From positions 124,001-188,000 of the forward strand of contig NZ_BANS01000003.1 of assembly GCF_000332995.1 (NCBI RefSeq): 64,000 bases of DNA, written 5' to 3'. Positions 1 through 8,135 of the stretch are shown here, one piece after another. Source of the DNA: Gordonia amicalis NBRC 100051 = JCM 11271. GTDB lineage: Bacteria > Actinomycetota > Actinomycetes > Mycobacteriales > Mycobacteriaceae. The stretch's first letter is position 1. Every line of letters starts with the position of its first letter. Position numbers and translations under genes: made by a program. The notes beneath the pieces were generated by a model, which was given only the letters and a program-made list of their open reading frames with translations, was not told where the DNA came from and did no database searches.

Positions 1-1138
1 GATCGCCGGCGAGCAGCTCCTCGCCGTAACCCTGCACGCACTCGGGGTCCGGTCCGGCCAGCGGCAGGCCGGTGAAGAACTTGGCCGCCATGCAGCCACC
101 GCGGCAGGCGTCGAAGTGCGCACACTTGGTGCAGGCACCGGCGTTCTGCGGCTCGCGCAACTCGGTGAACAGATCCGAACGCTGCCAGATCTCCTGGAAT
201 CCGCCGTCGGACAGGATGTTGCCGGCGAGGAAGTTCTCGTGGATCGCGAACGGGCAGGCGTACACGTCGCCCACCGGGTCGATCAGGCACACCACGCGTC
301 CGGCACCGCAGAGATTGAGGCCGGGCAGGCCGCCGCCGGAATCCCCGCCGAAGGCCGACAGGTGGAAGAACGAGTCACCGGTCAGCACACGATCCCCGTG
401 TGCGACAAGCCAGTCATAGAGTTCGCGCTGCTGCTCGGGCAGCGGGTGCAGGTCGTCCCAGACGTCGGCGCCACGGCCGGACGGACGCAGCCGGGTGATG
501 CGCAGGGTGGCGTTGTAGCGATCGGCGAGTGCCTTGAACTCGTCGAGCTGCGCGACGTTCTGCCGGGTCATGACGACGCTGATCTTGGCGTCGGCGAACC
601 CGGCCTCGGCCAGGTTCTCGAGCGCCCGGACCGCCATGTCGAAGGAGCCCGGTCCGCGCACGGCGTCGTTGACCTCCGCGGTCGCGCCGTCGAGCGAGAT
701 CTGGACGTCGACGTAATCCGATGCCGCGAGCCGCGCCGCGACCTTCTTGTCGATGCGCAAACCGTTGGTGGAGAACTTGACTCCCACCTGATGACTGGTG
801 GCGTAGTCGACGAGTTCCCAGAAATCCGGGCGGACGGTCGGCTCGCCGCCGCCGATGTTCACGTAGAAGACCTGCATGCGCTGCAGTTCGTCGATGATCG
901 CCTTGCACTGTTCGGTCGACAGCTCGCGCGGGTCGCGCTTGCCCGACGACGACAGGCAGTGCACGCACGCCAGGTTGCAGGCGTAGGTGAGCTCCCAGGT
1001 CAGGCAGATCGGTGCGTCGAGGCCGCGCTCGAACTGGTCGACGAGGCGGCCGACCTTGGGCACCTGGTCGGCGGGCGCGCTCGGACGCTCGGAGGTCACG
1101 AGTTCGGCTGCGGTGGGCGGCATCTCGATGGTCGTCAT
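1..1138 (-). CDS. mftC: Mycofactocin maturase MftC, radical SAM/SPASM (partial, C-terminus off the left edge)
   Basis: Radical SAM enzyme that matures mycofactocin: by family knowledge it oxidatively decarboxylates the C-terminal Tyr of MftA and then crosslinks the last Val and Tyr. The reading frame stays open to base 2, so the stop lies outside the window. About 379 residues are visible. Radical SAM cysteines sit at 54, 58 and 61 (CNLACVHC), GGGEP is at 96-100, and SPASM auxiliary-cluster cysteines lie near the end (CGAGRVVC; CTKCAHFDACRGGC). The ATG at 1138 begins MTTIEMPP. It lies 70 bases after mftB and follows mftA-mftB in one operon. The identification is secure because the substrate peptide is encoded just upstream. 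Confidence 0.96.
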   Translation of the reverse strand, partial: MTTIEMPPTAAELVTSERPSAPADQVPKVGRLVDQFERGLDAPICLTWELTYACNLACVHCLSSSGKRDPRELSTEQCKAIIDELQRMQVFYVNIGGGEPTVRPDFWELVDYATSHQVGVKFSTNGLRIDKKVAARLAASDYVDVQISLDGATAEVNDAVRGPGSFDMAVRALENLAEAGFADAKISVVMTRQNVAQLDEFKALADRYNATLRITRLRPSGRGADVWDDLHPLPEQQRELYDWLVAHGDRVLTGDSFFHLSAFGGDSGGGLPGLNLCGAGRVVCLIDPVGDVYACPFAIHENFLAGNILSDGGFQEIWQRSDLFTELREPQNAGACTKCAHFDACRGGCMAAKFFTGLPLAGPDPECVQGYGEELLAGD

Positions 1139-1208
1139 CGTGTCGGTCCTAGGGTCGGGGCTGAATGCGGGGAGTCGATCGGGGCTGGCGATCGGGACGG
1201 ATGCTGGA

Positions 1209-1577
1209 TCAGGCCGCGCGGGGCGTGATCATCGCGCTGTCGGCCAGCGCCGTGAGCGCCTGGACATACAGCGGACGCTGCGCGGGCGTGATCCCCGCGG
1301 CGAGGAGGGCTGCCTCGGCGGAGTCGTGATCGGCGAGGGACTGCACGATCCCCACCACCGTGAGGTTCTTGAGGAAGGACAGCTTACGGGTACCGAAGTG
1401 GTACAGAAGGGCGCCGAAGGGCTCGGGCCGCAGCGCCACCTTCGGGTTGAGCTCCCACGCGACGAACGTGTCGAAGCCGGCTCGGGAATCGGGGGAATCG
1501 GGACCGGGGGTGTCGAACCGGACCCCGGCGACCGCAGAACGGTCGCCGGAGGTCGGATTCGATGTCGGGGCAGACAT
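1209..1577 (-). CDS. mftB: Mycofactocin chaperone MftB
   Basis: Small peptide-binding (RRE-type) chaperone that hands the MftA precursor to MftC. The product is 122 aa, starts MSAPTSNP and contains the family-typical stretch FVAWELNPKVALRPEPFGAL followed by YHFGTRKLSFL. The start is fixed by overlap: the mftA stop TGA and this ATG share one base, a sign of translational coupling. The open frame runs upstream into mftA, but that extension reads the precursor gene out of frame and is rejected. The order mftA-mftB-mftC is the usual one for this pathway. Confidence 0.95.
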   Translation of the reverse strand: MSAPTSNPTSGDRSAVAGVRFDTPGPDSPDSRAGFDTFVAWELNPKVALRPEPFGALLYHFGTRKLSFLKNLTVVGIVQSLADHDSAEAALLAAGITPAQRPLYVQALTALADSAMITPRAA

Positions 1578-1684
1578 CAGTAGACCCCGCACATCCCATC
1601 GATCGACACCTCTTCGACGAGCGACTCGGCGATGAGTTCGGTCTCGGCAGAGCACTGAGCGGTGACCGCGGACTGATCGGCCAT
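1577..1684 (-). CDS. mftA: Mycofactocin precursor peptide MftA
   Basis: A 35-residue precursor that starts MADQSAVT and ends IDGMCGVY. The last two residues, Val and Tyr, are what MftC converts into the mycofactocin core; the IDGMCGVY ending is the hallmark of the family. A strong ribosome binding site, AAGGAGG, lies 8 bases before the ATG on the minus strand. A TATAGT -10 box about 46 bases upstream would give a short leader. The stop overlaps the mftB start by one base. The gene is easily missed because of its size, but the conserved tail makes it certain. Confidence 0.97.
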   Translation of the reverse strand: MADQSAVTAQCSAETELIAESLVEEVSIDGMCGVY

Positions 1685-1729
1685 GATCCATACCTCCTTG
1701 ATTCGTGATGGTGACTCGGATCACCGACG

Positions 1730-1749
1730 ACTATAGTGGCACTCAGTGC
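1730..1749 (-). promoter_or_regulatory. mftA promoter -10 box with adjoining palindromic operator candidate
   Basis: On the minus strand TATAGT (1730-1735) fits a -10 hexamer for mftA; no good -35 is visible. Directly upstream is the inverted repeat GCACTCAGTGC (1739-1749, 5-bp arms, one central base), next to ACTATAGT (1730-1737), itself an 8-bp palindrome. An operator that touches the -10 region of mftA, and lies between mftA and divergent mftR, is a natural site for the TetR-family MftR. The hexamer and repeat are seen directly; MftR binding is inference. Confidence 0.5.
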
Positions 1750-1845
1750 AGAAACGCCAGAGTCAGGACGAAAACTATCCGGACGGCCAGGCAATCCGAT
1801 GGAGACACCAACACGAAGAAGCAGGTCACATAGGGTGTGGTCTCG

Positions 1846-2472
1846 ATGACGACGCAGCAACAGGACACCAGGCCGCAGCGCCCCGCGCCCGGACGACGAC
1901 CGATCTCGTCGCGGGCCCGGATCAGTGCGCTCGCGATCGGCCTGTTCACCACACGGGGCTTCGAGGAGACCAGCGTCGACGACATCGCCGAGGCCGCCGG
2001 CATCGCACGTCGCACGTTGTTCCGGTACTACTCGTCGAAGAACGAGATCCCCTGGGGGGAGTTCGACGACCACCTCGGCGAATTGCGCGGACTTCTCGCA
2101 CAGATCCCCGCTGACACTCCCATGGCCGACGCCCTCGTTGAAGCACTGGTCGCCTTCAACCGGGTGCCGCCGGAGGAACTCGACAACCACCGCAGGCGCA
2201 TGTCCCTGTTGCTGGGAGTTCCCGCGCTCCAGGCGCATTCGATGATCATGTACGCCGACTGGCGGCACGTCATCGCCGAGTTCTGCGCGACCCGTCTCGG
2301 CCTGGACGACACCGATCACCTCCCTCAGACCATCGGGTGGTTGTGCCTGGGCGCAGCGCTCGCCGCCTACGAGCAGTGGCTGTCGGACCCCGACGCCGAC
2401 CTCGAGGCACTGATCGCCGACGGCGCGCGCATCGTCGCGAACGGCGTGGCATCGCTGGCCCGCACGGCATGA
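1846..2472 (+). CDS. mftR: Mycofactocin system TetR-family regulator MftR
   Basis: TetR-family repressor expected to control the mycofactocin operon; family members respond to acyl-CoA ligands. The 208-aa product has an N-terminal helix-turn-helix (DDIAEAAGIARRTLFRYYSS) and a helical ligand domain with PPEELDNHRRRMSLLLGVP, typical of MftR. It is divergent from mftA with about 160 bases between. An in-frame GTG at 1837, three codons earlier, is an alternative start; neither has a strong ribosome site. Function is inferred from sequence type plus position beside mftA-B-C. Confidence 0.9.
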   Translation: MTTQQQDTRPQRPAPGRRPISSRARISALAIGLFTTRGFEETSVDDIAEAAGIARRTLFRYYSSKNEIPWGEFDDHLGELRGLLAQIPADTPMADALVEALVAFNRVPPEELDNHRRRMSLLLGVPALQAHSMIMYADWRHVIAEFCATRLGLDDTDHLPQTIGWLCLGAALAAYEQWLSDPDADLEALIADGARIVANGVASLARTA

Positions 2473-2540
2473 TCGGCGCGGCGACTACGCTGGCGACGGC
2501 ATGGCCTCGTGGGACACCCACTGATTGGGCTATCCTGAAG

Positions 2541-2554
2541 TAGAACGTGTTCTA
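2541..2554. promoter_or_regulatory. KstR box upstream of kshB
   Basis: TAGAACGTGTTCTA matches the published KstR consensus TnnAACnnGTTnnA at every fixed position. KstR is the TetR-family repressor of the cholesterol catabolic regulon and is released by a steroid-CoA intermediate. The box ends 45 bases before the kshB ATG. A weak -10-like TATCCT lies just upstream at 2531-2536. The site supports the steroid assignment of the reductase downstream. Confidence 0.88.
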
Positions 2555-2599
2555 ATTCGGTCCGGTTCGACCCGGTCCTCGACGTCGGAGAGCTGCTAC

Positions 2600-3658
2600 A
2601 TGTCTGACCTGACCCCTCATGGCTCACGCAGCGTGATCCTCACGGTGGCCGAGGTGATCGATGAGACGTCCGATGCCAAATCCATCGCCTTCGAGGTCCC
2701 CGAGACGTCGTCGGCCGCCTTCACCGACTACAAGCCGGGGCAGTTCCTCACGCTCCGCATCCCGAGTGAGCAGACCGGGTCGGTGGCCCGCTGCTACTCC
2801 CTGGCATCGTCGCCGTACACCGACGCCCGTCCCAAGGTGACCGTGAAGCGCACCGTCGACGGCTACGGGTCCAACTGGGTGTGCGACAACCTCTCCCCCG
2901 GTTCGCAGGTCGAGGTGCTGCCCCCGTCCGGGGTCTTCACGCCGAAGTCCTACGACGACCCGCTACTGCTCATCGCCGCCGGCAGCGGCGTGACACCGGT
3001 GATGTCGATCCTCAAGGCGGCGTTGAAGAAGAGCGACGCGCCGATCGTCTTCTTCTACGCCAATCGCAGCGAGGACGACGTGATCTTCGCCGCCGAGCTG
3101 CGCGACCTGCTCCACGCGCACGCCGACCGCCTCACCGTCGTCCACTGGCTCGAGACCCTGCAGGGGCTGCCCACCGCGGCAGCCCTGACATCGGTGTTCG
3201 CGCCGTACTCGACCACCCACACCGCCTACATGTGCGGTCCCGGACCGTTCATGGACGCCGTCCACAAAGCCTTGGCGCAGGCGAACTTTCCGCACCACAA
3301 CGTCCACACCGAGGTCTACAACTCGCTGTCCGGCGACCCGTTCGCCGACGTCGAACTCGAGGAGGTCAGCGAGGAGGACCAGGCTTCCGCGGCCACCGTC
3401 GAAGTCGAGCTCGACGGCGAGACCCACACTCTGAGCTGGCCGCGCAAGCGCACCCTGGTCGACATCATGCTGGCAGCCGGGCTCGACGCCCCGTACTCCT
3501 GCCAGGAGGGCGAATGCGGTTCGTGCGCATGCACTCTCACCGAGGGCACCGTCGACATGGACAACGCCGGCGCGCTCGACCCCGAGGACATCGAGGATGG
3601 ATACATCCTGGGTTGCCAGGCCCTTCCGACCTCGGATTCACTCAAGATCGAGTTCTGA
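2600..3658 (+). CDS. kshB: 3-ketosteroid 9alpha-monooxygenase reductase KshB
   Basis: FAD and [2Fe-2S] reductase that passes electrons from NADH to the Rieske oxygenase KshA, which 9alpha-hydroxylates 3-ketosteroids and leads to ring B opening. The 352-aa product has the usual order: FAD domain (RCYSLAS), NAD domain (GSGVTPVMSI, CGPGPFMD), then a plant-type ferredoxin domain with Cys301, Cys306, Cys309 and Cys339. The ATG at 2600 gives MSDLTPHG; the frame extends upstream through the KstR box and is rejected there. kshA is not in the window. Related phenylacetate-type reductases share the architecture, but the KstR box favours KshB. Confidence 0.88.
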   Translation: MSDLTPHGSRSVILTVAEVIDETSDAKSIAFEVPETSSAAFTDYKPGQFLTLRIPSEQTGSVARCYSLASSPYTDARPKVTVKRTVDGYGSNWVCDNLSPGSQVEVLPPSGVFTPKSYDDPLLLIAAGSGVTPVMSILKAALKKSDAPIVFFYANRSEDDVIFAAELRDLLHAHADRLTVVHWLETLQGLPTAAALTSVFAPYSTTHTAYMCGPGPFMDAVHKALAQANFPHHNVHTEVYNSLSGDPFADVELEEVSEEDQASAATVEVELDGETHTLSWPRKRTLVDIMLAAGLDAPYSCQEGECGSCACTLTEGTVDMDNAGALDPEDIEDGYILGCQALPTSDSLKIEF

Positions 3659-3692
3659 CCCGCAGTTCCGACCATCGAAGGGGAGCACCGAC

Positions 3693-4097
3693 GTGACCAC
3701 CATCCTCAGTTCCCGGCGTGACCGCTCCCGATTCAGTCCGGCGCAGCTCGCCCGCGGAATGGCCGTGATGCTCCTCGGCATCGGGGCACTCCACTTCGTG
3801 GCACCCAAGCCGTTCGACGAGATCATCCCGGAGGAGATCCCCGGCGACCCGCGAACACTGACGTATCTGTCCGGGGTTGCCGAGATCGGCTTGGGCGCCG
3901 GACTTCTCGTGCCACGGACCCGCCGCCTCTCCGGTGCGCTGGCGGCGCTGCTGTTCCTCGCCGTCTACCCCGCGAACCTCAACATGGTGCGGCTCTGGTG
4001 GGACAAACCGCTGCCCTACCGGGTCGCCGCACTGGCGCGCCTGCCGTTTCAGTTCCCGATGATCTGGGCGGCGATACGCGTGGCGCGCGAGGGCTGA
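3693..4097 (+). CDS. DoxX-like small integral membrane protein
   Basis: A 134-aa protein with about four hydrophobic segments (GMAVMLLGIGALHFV, LSGVAEIGLGAGLLV, ALAALLFLAVYPANL and one near the end). The pattern, with HFVAPKPFDEIIPE in the first loop, fits the DoxX-like/DUF-type membrane family found in actinomycetes. The start is GTG at 3693 with GAAGGGGAG 7 bases upstream. It follows kshB by 34 bases, so the two are probably cotranscribed from the KstR-controlled promoter. No biochemical role is known to me; a link to sterol use is inferred from position only. Confidence 0.72.
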   Translation: MTTILSSRRDRSRFSPAQLARGMAVMLLGIGALHFVAPKPFDEIIPEEIPGDPRTLTYLSGVAEIGLGAGLLVPRTRRLSGALAALLFLAVYPANLNMVRLWWDKPLPYRVAALARLPFQFPMIWAAIRVAREG

Positions 4098-4162
4098 GTC
4101 TCCTACGTTCCCACCGCGTCTCATCGGCCCTTCGAGGCTCGTCGCTATCGCTCCTCGCACCT

Positions 4163-4202
4163 CAGGGAGCGAGAACGCCGCGCCTCGCTCCTCGCACCTC
4201 AG
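4163..4202. repeat. 40-bp direct repeat, copy 1
   Basis: This 40-base segment (begins CAGGGAGCGAGAACGC, ends CTCGCACCTCAG) is identical to 4831-4870. Each copy also contains an internal inverted motif, GGGAGCGAG against CTCGCTCCT, so it can form a hairpin. Confidence 0.85.
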
Positions 4203-4262
4203 TGCCCGCGGTCGGCGGGCCGACCGTCGTGGAGATCGAAAGAAGTCGCGTTGCCCCGAACT

Positions 4263-4340
4263 GTTGTCGCGCGCGACAACGCTTCGTTTGGGCGAGCTCG
4301 GCCGATGTCGCCCGGACGGATTGATGTCGCGGGCGACATC
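4263..4340. repeat. Pair of related palindromes with compensatory changes
   Basis: GTTGTCGCGCGCGACAAC (4263-4280) and GATGTCGCGGGCGACATC (4323-4340) are both 18-base inverted repeats with a 2-base centre, each followed by GCTTCG. They differ at the second arm base (T versus A), and the partner base has changed to match, so pairing is kept. A shorter relative, GTCGCGGGCGAC, occurs at 54811-54822. The behaviour is that of a structured REP-like element. Confidence 0.7.
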
Positions 4341-4830
4341 GCTTCGCCGCATCGGGCCGGAGGGCGTATCAGGGGGCATGTCGAGCGCCTGACCGACGAA
4401 CCTCATCTCGACCGACAGACGTCAAGTCTGTCGGTCGGGGTAGAAGTCGACCCGTGTCGGGTGGGCGACGTTGTCCCACCGGGCCTTCGAGGCTCGTCGA
4501 CTTCGCTGCGCTCCCGTCGCTCGCTCGGCCCGGCGGCTTGCGCTCCCACACCTCAGTACCCTCGGTCGGCTTGTCGCCGTCGTGGAGGTCGAAGGAACGG
4601 GCGTTTGCCCGTTGAATGACGTCGTGTTCGGGGTGGCAGGCGATGAATGCCCCACAGCGGGTCGAACGGTCCGAAATTTCGCGTCCACCTGAGCGGCTTC
4701 GGAGGGCAATATGCCCTCCGAGGGCGCTCACGGGGATGAGTTCTCCAGCGGCTTGCCGCGAGTGGGGACGGGCGATGTAATCCGTCCTTGTTTCTCGAGC
4801 GCAGCGAGCGGTTCCCTGGTTCTTTCGGAT

Positions 4831-4870
4831 CAGGGAGCGAGAACGCCGCGCCTCGCTCCTCGCACCTCAG
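4831..4870. repeat. 40-bp direct repeat, copy 2
   Basis: Identical to 4163-4202. It lies immediately downstream of the AlkD-like gene on the minus strand. The partial copy that follows (GGGAGCGAGAGCGCCGCG) continues the pattern to about base 4890. Confidence 0.85.
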
Positions 4871-4892
4871 GGAGCGAGAGCGCCGCGGTCTC

Positions 4893-5639
4893 TCATCTCA
4901 GCGCCCGGAAATGCGCGCGCTCCTCGGGCGTTCGGTGCTCGATCGCGTAGCTCAGTGCGGTGCGGCCCATTCGGGCGGCGTTCTCCTCGAGGTACGCCAA
5001 AAGCGTCTGCTCGTCGACGCGCTTGCCGGTCTCGCGAAGCATCCACCCGAAGGCCTTCTGGATGAGGTCCCGCCGGTCGTTCTGGACGAGTGGCGCCACG
5101 GACAGAAGCGCGGATGCGTCAGCGTGTTTGATGTGGGCGAAGGTCGCGATGATCCCCACGCGCCGCCGCCAGAGGTCGCCGTCGGCGGCGTGGGCGAGGA
5201 TGACGTCGATGTCGCCCCGCCGGCGGCAGTATTCGCCGAGGACGGAATCGGCGGACGAGTCCACGAGATCCCAGTTGTTCACCCGTCCCCGACGGACCGC
5301 GTCGAGGTACAGCCCAACCCACCTCGCAGCCTCGTCCCAGTCCGGGACCGACCGCGGCCGTAGGGCCCGTTCGAAGTCGCCGCGCAGCAGGAACAAGGCG
5401 ATGAGCCGATGCTCGTGAACCGGCGAGTCCAAAAGCGCGACAATCTCATCGGCGCCGATGCCACGGAAGCGTTTGGCTATCGCCCGTTGCTGGGGCACGC
5501 GCAGGCCGAGGAACTCGTCACCCTCCCCGTAGCCGCCGGGTCGGACCTGGAAGAACCGCGCCAGGTCGACCGCACACTGGGGATCGGCGATCTCGGCCGC
5601 CGCCGCGCGTACCGAAGCGGCGTTCAACTCGGCGCCCAT
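4893..5639 (-). CDS. DNA alkylation repair protein, AlkD-like HEAT-repeat glycosylase
   Basis: A 248-aa all-helical protein of the AlkC/AlkD family, which excises N3- and N7-alkylated purines without base flipping. Supporting stretches are RRGRVNNWDLVDSSADSVLG, WRRRVGIIATF and RRDLIQKAFGWMLRETGKR, the last two being the most conserved parts of AlkD-type proteins. Length fits the family (about 230-250). The ATG at 5639 is 5 bases after the upstream oxidoreductase gene, so the two are likely cotranscribed. The 3' end runs into the repeat region. Confidence 0.85.
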   Translation of the reverse strand: MGAELNAASVRAAAAEIADPQCAVDLARFFQVRPGGYGEGDEFLGLRVPQQRAIAKRFRGIGADEIVALLDSPVHEHRLIALFLLRGDFERALRPRSVPDWDEAARWVGLYLDAVRRGRVNNWDLVDSSADSVLGEYCRRRGDIDVILAHAADGDLWRRRVGIIATFAHIKHADASALLSVAPLVQNDRRDLIQKAFGWMLRETGKRVDEQTLLAYLEENAARMGRTALSYAIEHRTPEERAHFRALR

Positions 5640-5644
5640 CGGTG

Positions 5645-6850
5645 CTACAGCAGGTCGGCAATGGGCGTCGGTGTCTGGAGTTTCGATCGGGTCTTCATGA
5701 CGGCACCGACCTTGCCCGCACCGACGACGCCGGTGAGGATGCCATCGCGGCTGTAGTAAGCCACGAACTTCTTGCCGTCGTCGTCGACGACGTGCACGGT
5801 GTCGTCGGCGCGCGGGGAACCGAGCACCTGGATCTTCAGGTCGAACTGGTCACTCCAGAAGTACGAGACCCCGGCGGTGACGGCGTCGCCACCGGCGATC
5901 TGGTGAGCCACGACGGAGGCCTGTTCGACCGTGTGGTTCCAGTGCTCGACACGGTGCGGGGTGCCGTCCTGGTCTCGCCAGTTGGCGACGTCACCGAGCG
6001 CGTAGACATTCTCGGCGCTGGTGTGACCGGTTGCATCGCAGGCGATTCCGCCACCCACTTCGCGGGGTGCGAGTTCGATCCCGGAACCGTCGAGATAACC
6101 GGTCACCGGCGTCGACCCGATACCGACGACCACGATGTCCGCCGGTAGTTCGGTGCCGTCGTCGAGCTTGACCGCGGTGACCTTCGGTCCGGTCGGGTCC
6201 TCGGCGACGACGATTTCGGCGACACCGACCCCGGTGCGCAGGTCGACCCCGTTGTCGGTGTGGAGGCGTGAGACCAGCGTGCCGATCTCCTCGCCGAGAG
6301 CGACCGCGAGCGGAGTGGGAGCGGGCTCGACCAGGCTGACGCTCAACCCGCGGGAGGTGAGGCTCGCGGCCACCTCGCAGCCGATGAACCCGGCACCGAT
6401 CACCACAGCGGTCGAGGCGGTATCGATCTCGCCGCGCAACGCCACCGCGTCGTCGTAGGTCCGGATCATGTGCACGCCGGCCACGGCGTCGGCAAGACCC
6501 GGGAACGGTCGCGGGTCCAGCCCCGTGGCCAGGACCAGCGTGTCGTAGGCGAGGGCGTCACCGGATGCCAGCGTGACGGTCTTCTCCGCCGGCGACACCG
6601 AGGTCACCGCGGAACCCAGGCGAAGGGTGATGCCGGATTCGCCGTAGAACTCCGCGGTTTTGAGGTCGACCCGATCGTCTTTGCCGAGCAGGACAGACTT
6701 CGACAGCGGTGGACGGTCGTAGGGCGGATGATCCTCGGCACCTACCAGGGTGATCGGATCGGTGAACCCGTTGTTGCGGAGGCTCTCCGCCACCCTGATC
6801 CCGCCCAGGCCCGCCCCGACGACCACGACGCCCGCGCCTGATCCACTCAT
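5645..6850 (-). CDS. FAD/NAD(P)H ferredoxin (rubredoxin) reductase
   Basis: A 401-aa flavoprotein of the putidaredoxin-reductase/BphA4 type, moving electrons from NAD(P)H to a ferredoxin that serves a P450 or oxygenase. Two Rossmann motifs are visible: VVVGAGLGGIRVAE near residue 8 for FAD and VVIGAGFIGCEVAASL near residue 150 for NAD(P)H. PPYDRPPLSK and VYALGDVANW are family signatures, and the C-terminal domain contains FDLKIQVLG. Several P450s in the window need such a reductase; the one actually served is unknown. It leads a short unit with the AlkD-like gene. Confidence 0.9.
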   Translation of the reverse strand: MSGSGAGVVVVGAGLGGIRVAESLRNNGFTDPITLVGAEDHPPYDRPPLSKSVLLGKDDRVDLKTAEFYGESGITLRLGSAVTSVSPAEKTVTLASGDALAYDTLVLATGLDPRPFPGLADAVAGVHMIRTYDDAVALRGEIDTASTAVVIGAGFIGCEVAASLTSRGLSVSLVEPAPTPLAVALGEEIGTLVSRLHTDNGVDLRTGVGVAEIVVAEDPTGPKVTAVKLDDGTELPADIVVVGIGSTPVTGYLDGSGIELAPREVGGGIACDATGHTSAENVYALGDVANWRDQDGTPHRVEHWNHTVEQASVVAHQIAGGDAVTAGVSYFWSDQFDLKIQVLGSPRADDTVHVVDDDGKKFVAYYSRDGILTGVVGAGKVGAVMKTRSKLQTPTPIADLL

Positions 6851-6917
6851 CTTCGTCCTCTCTCACCGCGGACACCGTTCAACTCGGAATGCCCGATGAC
6901 ATTCCGAGGACAGTGCC

Positions 6918-7481
6918 TCAGCGGGTTACGTCTCCGACCGGTTGCAGGTCGGACAACAGCCAATTCCCGTCGACCTTACGCATAAGTGCCCACCTCGCGG
7001 TAGGGGTTGTCTCACCGTCCGCATCGGCAGGCTCCCTAAAGCCTATAGGTTTTTGTCCGTCTGCGACAGACAGCGTCTGATCGATGAACACGAGGACCCG
7101 CGCGCGTTCGTCGGCGCTGTCGTCCAGACCGGCGCCCACGACCCGTCCGACCATCGAGATCGCCGCGGCCCGCGCTCCGGGAAGGACGACGTCGGCGCCC
7201 CGATTGCGGTATTCGAGACGCAACGGGTCGGCAAGCAGCGCATCCGTGCGCCGCCGCTGGTCGGGTGGGTCATCCGGTCCGAATGTCATCAGCGCACCGA
7301 CCGCGCCGCCCGCCGCGGACAGGATCGCGGCACGCTCATCCTCGCTGGGCTGTAGGTCGGACCGCAACACCGCGATCCCGGCGATCAGCGCGACAACGAG
7401 TGCCACGACGGTGACGACGGTCAGGGCAGCGATGCGATGGCGTTGCCGGCGTGTCGGGCGCGGTTCCAGGAGTTCGGTCAC
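6918..7481 (-). CDS. Mce-associated membrane protein (Mam) 4 of 4
   Basis: A 187-aa protein with a basic N-terminus, one transmembrane helix (about residues 19-40, ALTVVTVVALVVALIAGIAV) and an extracytoplasmic domain ending WLLSDLQPVGDVTR. This layout is that of Mce-associated proteins, which support Mce lipid-uptake complexes. The GTG start overlaps the stop of the preceding gene (GTGA). It is the last of four similar genes in a row. No yrbE or mce gene is in the window, so the partner complex is not known. Confidence 0.78.
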   Translation of the reverse strand: MTELLEPRPTRRQRHRIAALTVVTVVALVVALIAGIAVLRSDLQPSEDERAAILSAAGGAVGALMTFGPDDPPDQRRRTDALLADPLRLEYRNRGADVVLPGARAAAISMVGRVVGAGLDDSADERARVLVFIDQTLSVADGQKPIGFREPADADGETTPTARWALMRKVDGNWLLSDLQPVGDVTR

Positions 7482-8131
7482 GACAGACGCGCCTCGGCGA
7501 TCTTCCAGCCGTCACCGGTGAGTTCCATGGTGATCAGCGCCGTGATGCGTTGGGCGGTCGCGTCGACGGCGGCCGGAGCCGCCGCCCCCTCCGACCCCAG
7601 CAACAGCGGGTTCGTGGCGTCGGCGACGACGAGCACGTCCACGGTGGTGCCGGTGTCGTCCGACGCCGGATCGGTCACCAGGCCGGCCGAGACCACCTGT
7701 CCGACACTGCGTCCGGCCTGCCTGCGCACTTCGGTGACGAGAGCGTCACGGGCCTTGTCGATGCGATCCCGCTGCGAGCCGGTGCTCACCGCGAGTACTC
7801 CGTCCACATAGGCACCGGCCTCGGCCGGGTCGGCGGTCAGCATGGCCGTGACCGCAGCACGCGCCGAATCCAGCACTTCGCCCTGCAGATCGACTTCCGC
7901 CCGCTGCCCGCGGATCTGCCATCCCAGGACAACACCCGCGACGACGAGGATCGCGACGATCGCCGCCACGGCCAGAAGACCCGCTCGTAGGCGGCGCGTC
8001 CGTCGCACGGCACGCTCGCGGAGCGCGGGAGCGGCGGCGATCCGGGCCGTGCGCGCACTCCGCGTCGCCTCGTCGACCCGGCTGCGGGCAAGCCGCACGC
8101 GGGCGGAGGTCGAGTCGTCTGCCTGCGTCAC
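7478..8131 (-). CDS. Mce-associated membrane protein (Mam) 3 of 4
   Basis: A 217-aa protein with a long basic cytoplasmic tail, one transmembrane helix near residues 49-71 (AGLLAVAAIVAILVVAGVVL) and a periplasmic NTF2-like domain with SARAAVTAMLTADPAEAGAY and a closing GDGWKIAEARLS. The GTG start at 8131 lies 4 bases after the upstream Mam gene, and the 3' end overlaps the next one, so the genes are translated together. Mam proteins in this order normally follow mce genes; here they follow an SDR. Confidence 0.8.
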   Translation of the reverse strand: MTQADDSTSARVRLARSRVDEATRSARTARIAAAPALRERAVRRTRRLRAGLLAVAAIVAILVVAGVVLGWQIRGQRAEVDLQGEVLDSARAAVTAMLTADPAEAGAYVDGVLAVSTGSQRDRIDKARDALVTEVRRQAGRSVGQVVSAGLVTDPASDDTGTTVDVLVVADATNPLLLGSEGAAAPAAVDATAQRITALITMELTGDGWKIAEARLS

Positions 8132-8135
8132 CGTC

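Larger units (their letters stand above)
4098..4892. other. Repeat-rich intergenic region, no gene seen
   Basis: Almost 800 bases between the DoxX-like gene and the AlkD-like gene hold no convincing coding frame. The stretch is built of short repeated pieces: two identical 40-base copies, two related palindromes, and several looser copies of a motif resembling TTCGAGGCTCGTCG...CACCTCAG. A shorter related piece recurs near 14385-14418. It looks like accumulated extragenic repeats rather than a decayed gene. Confidence 0.7.

Noticed and set aside
2525-2599. Upstream extension of KshB from 2525
   Set aside because: The added residues run through the KstR operator and resemble no reductase N-terminus.
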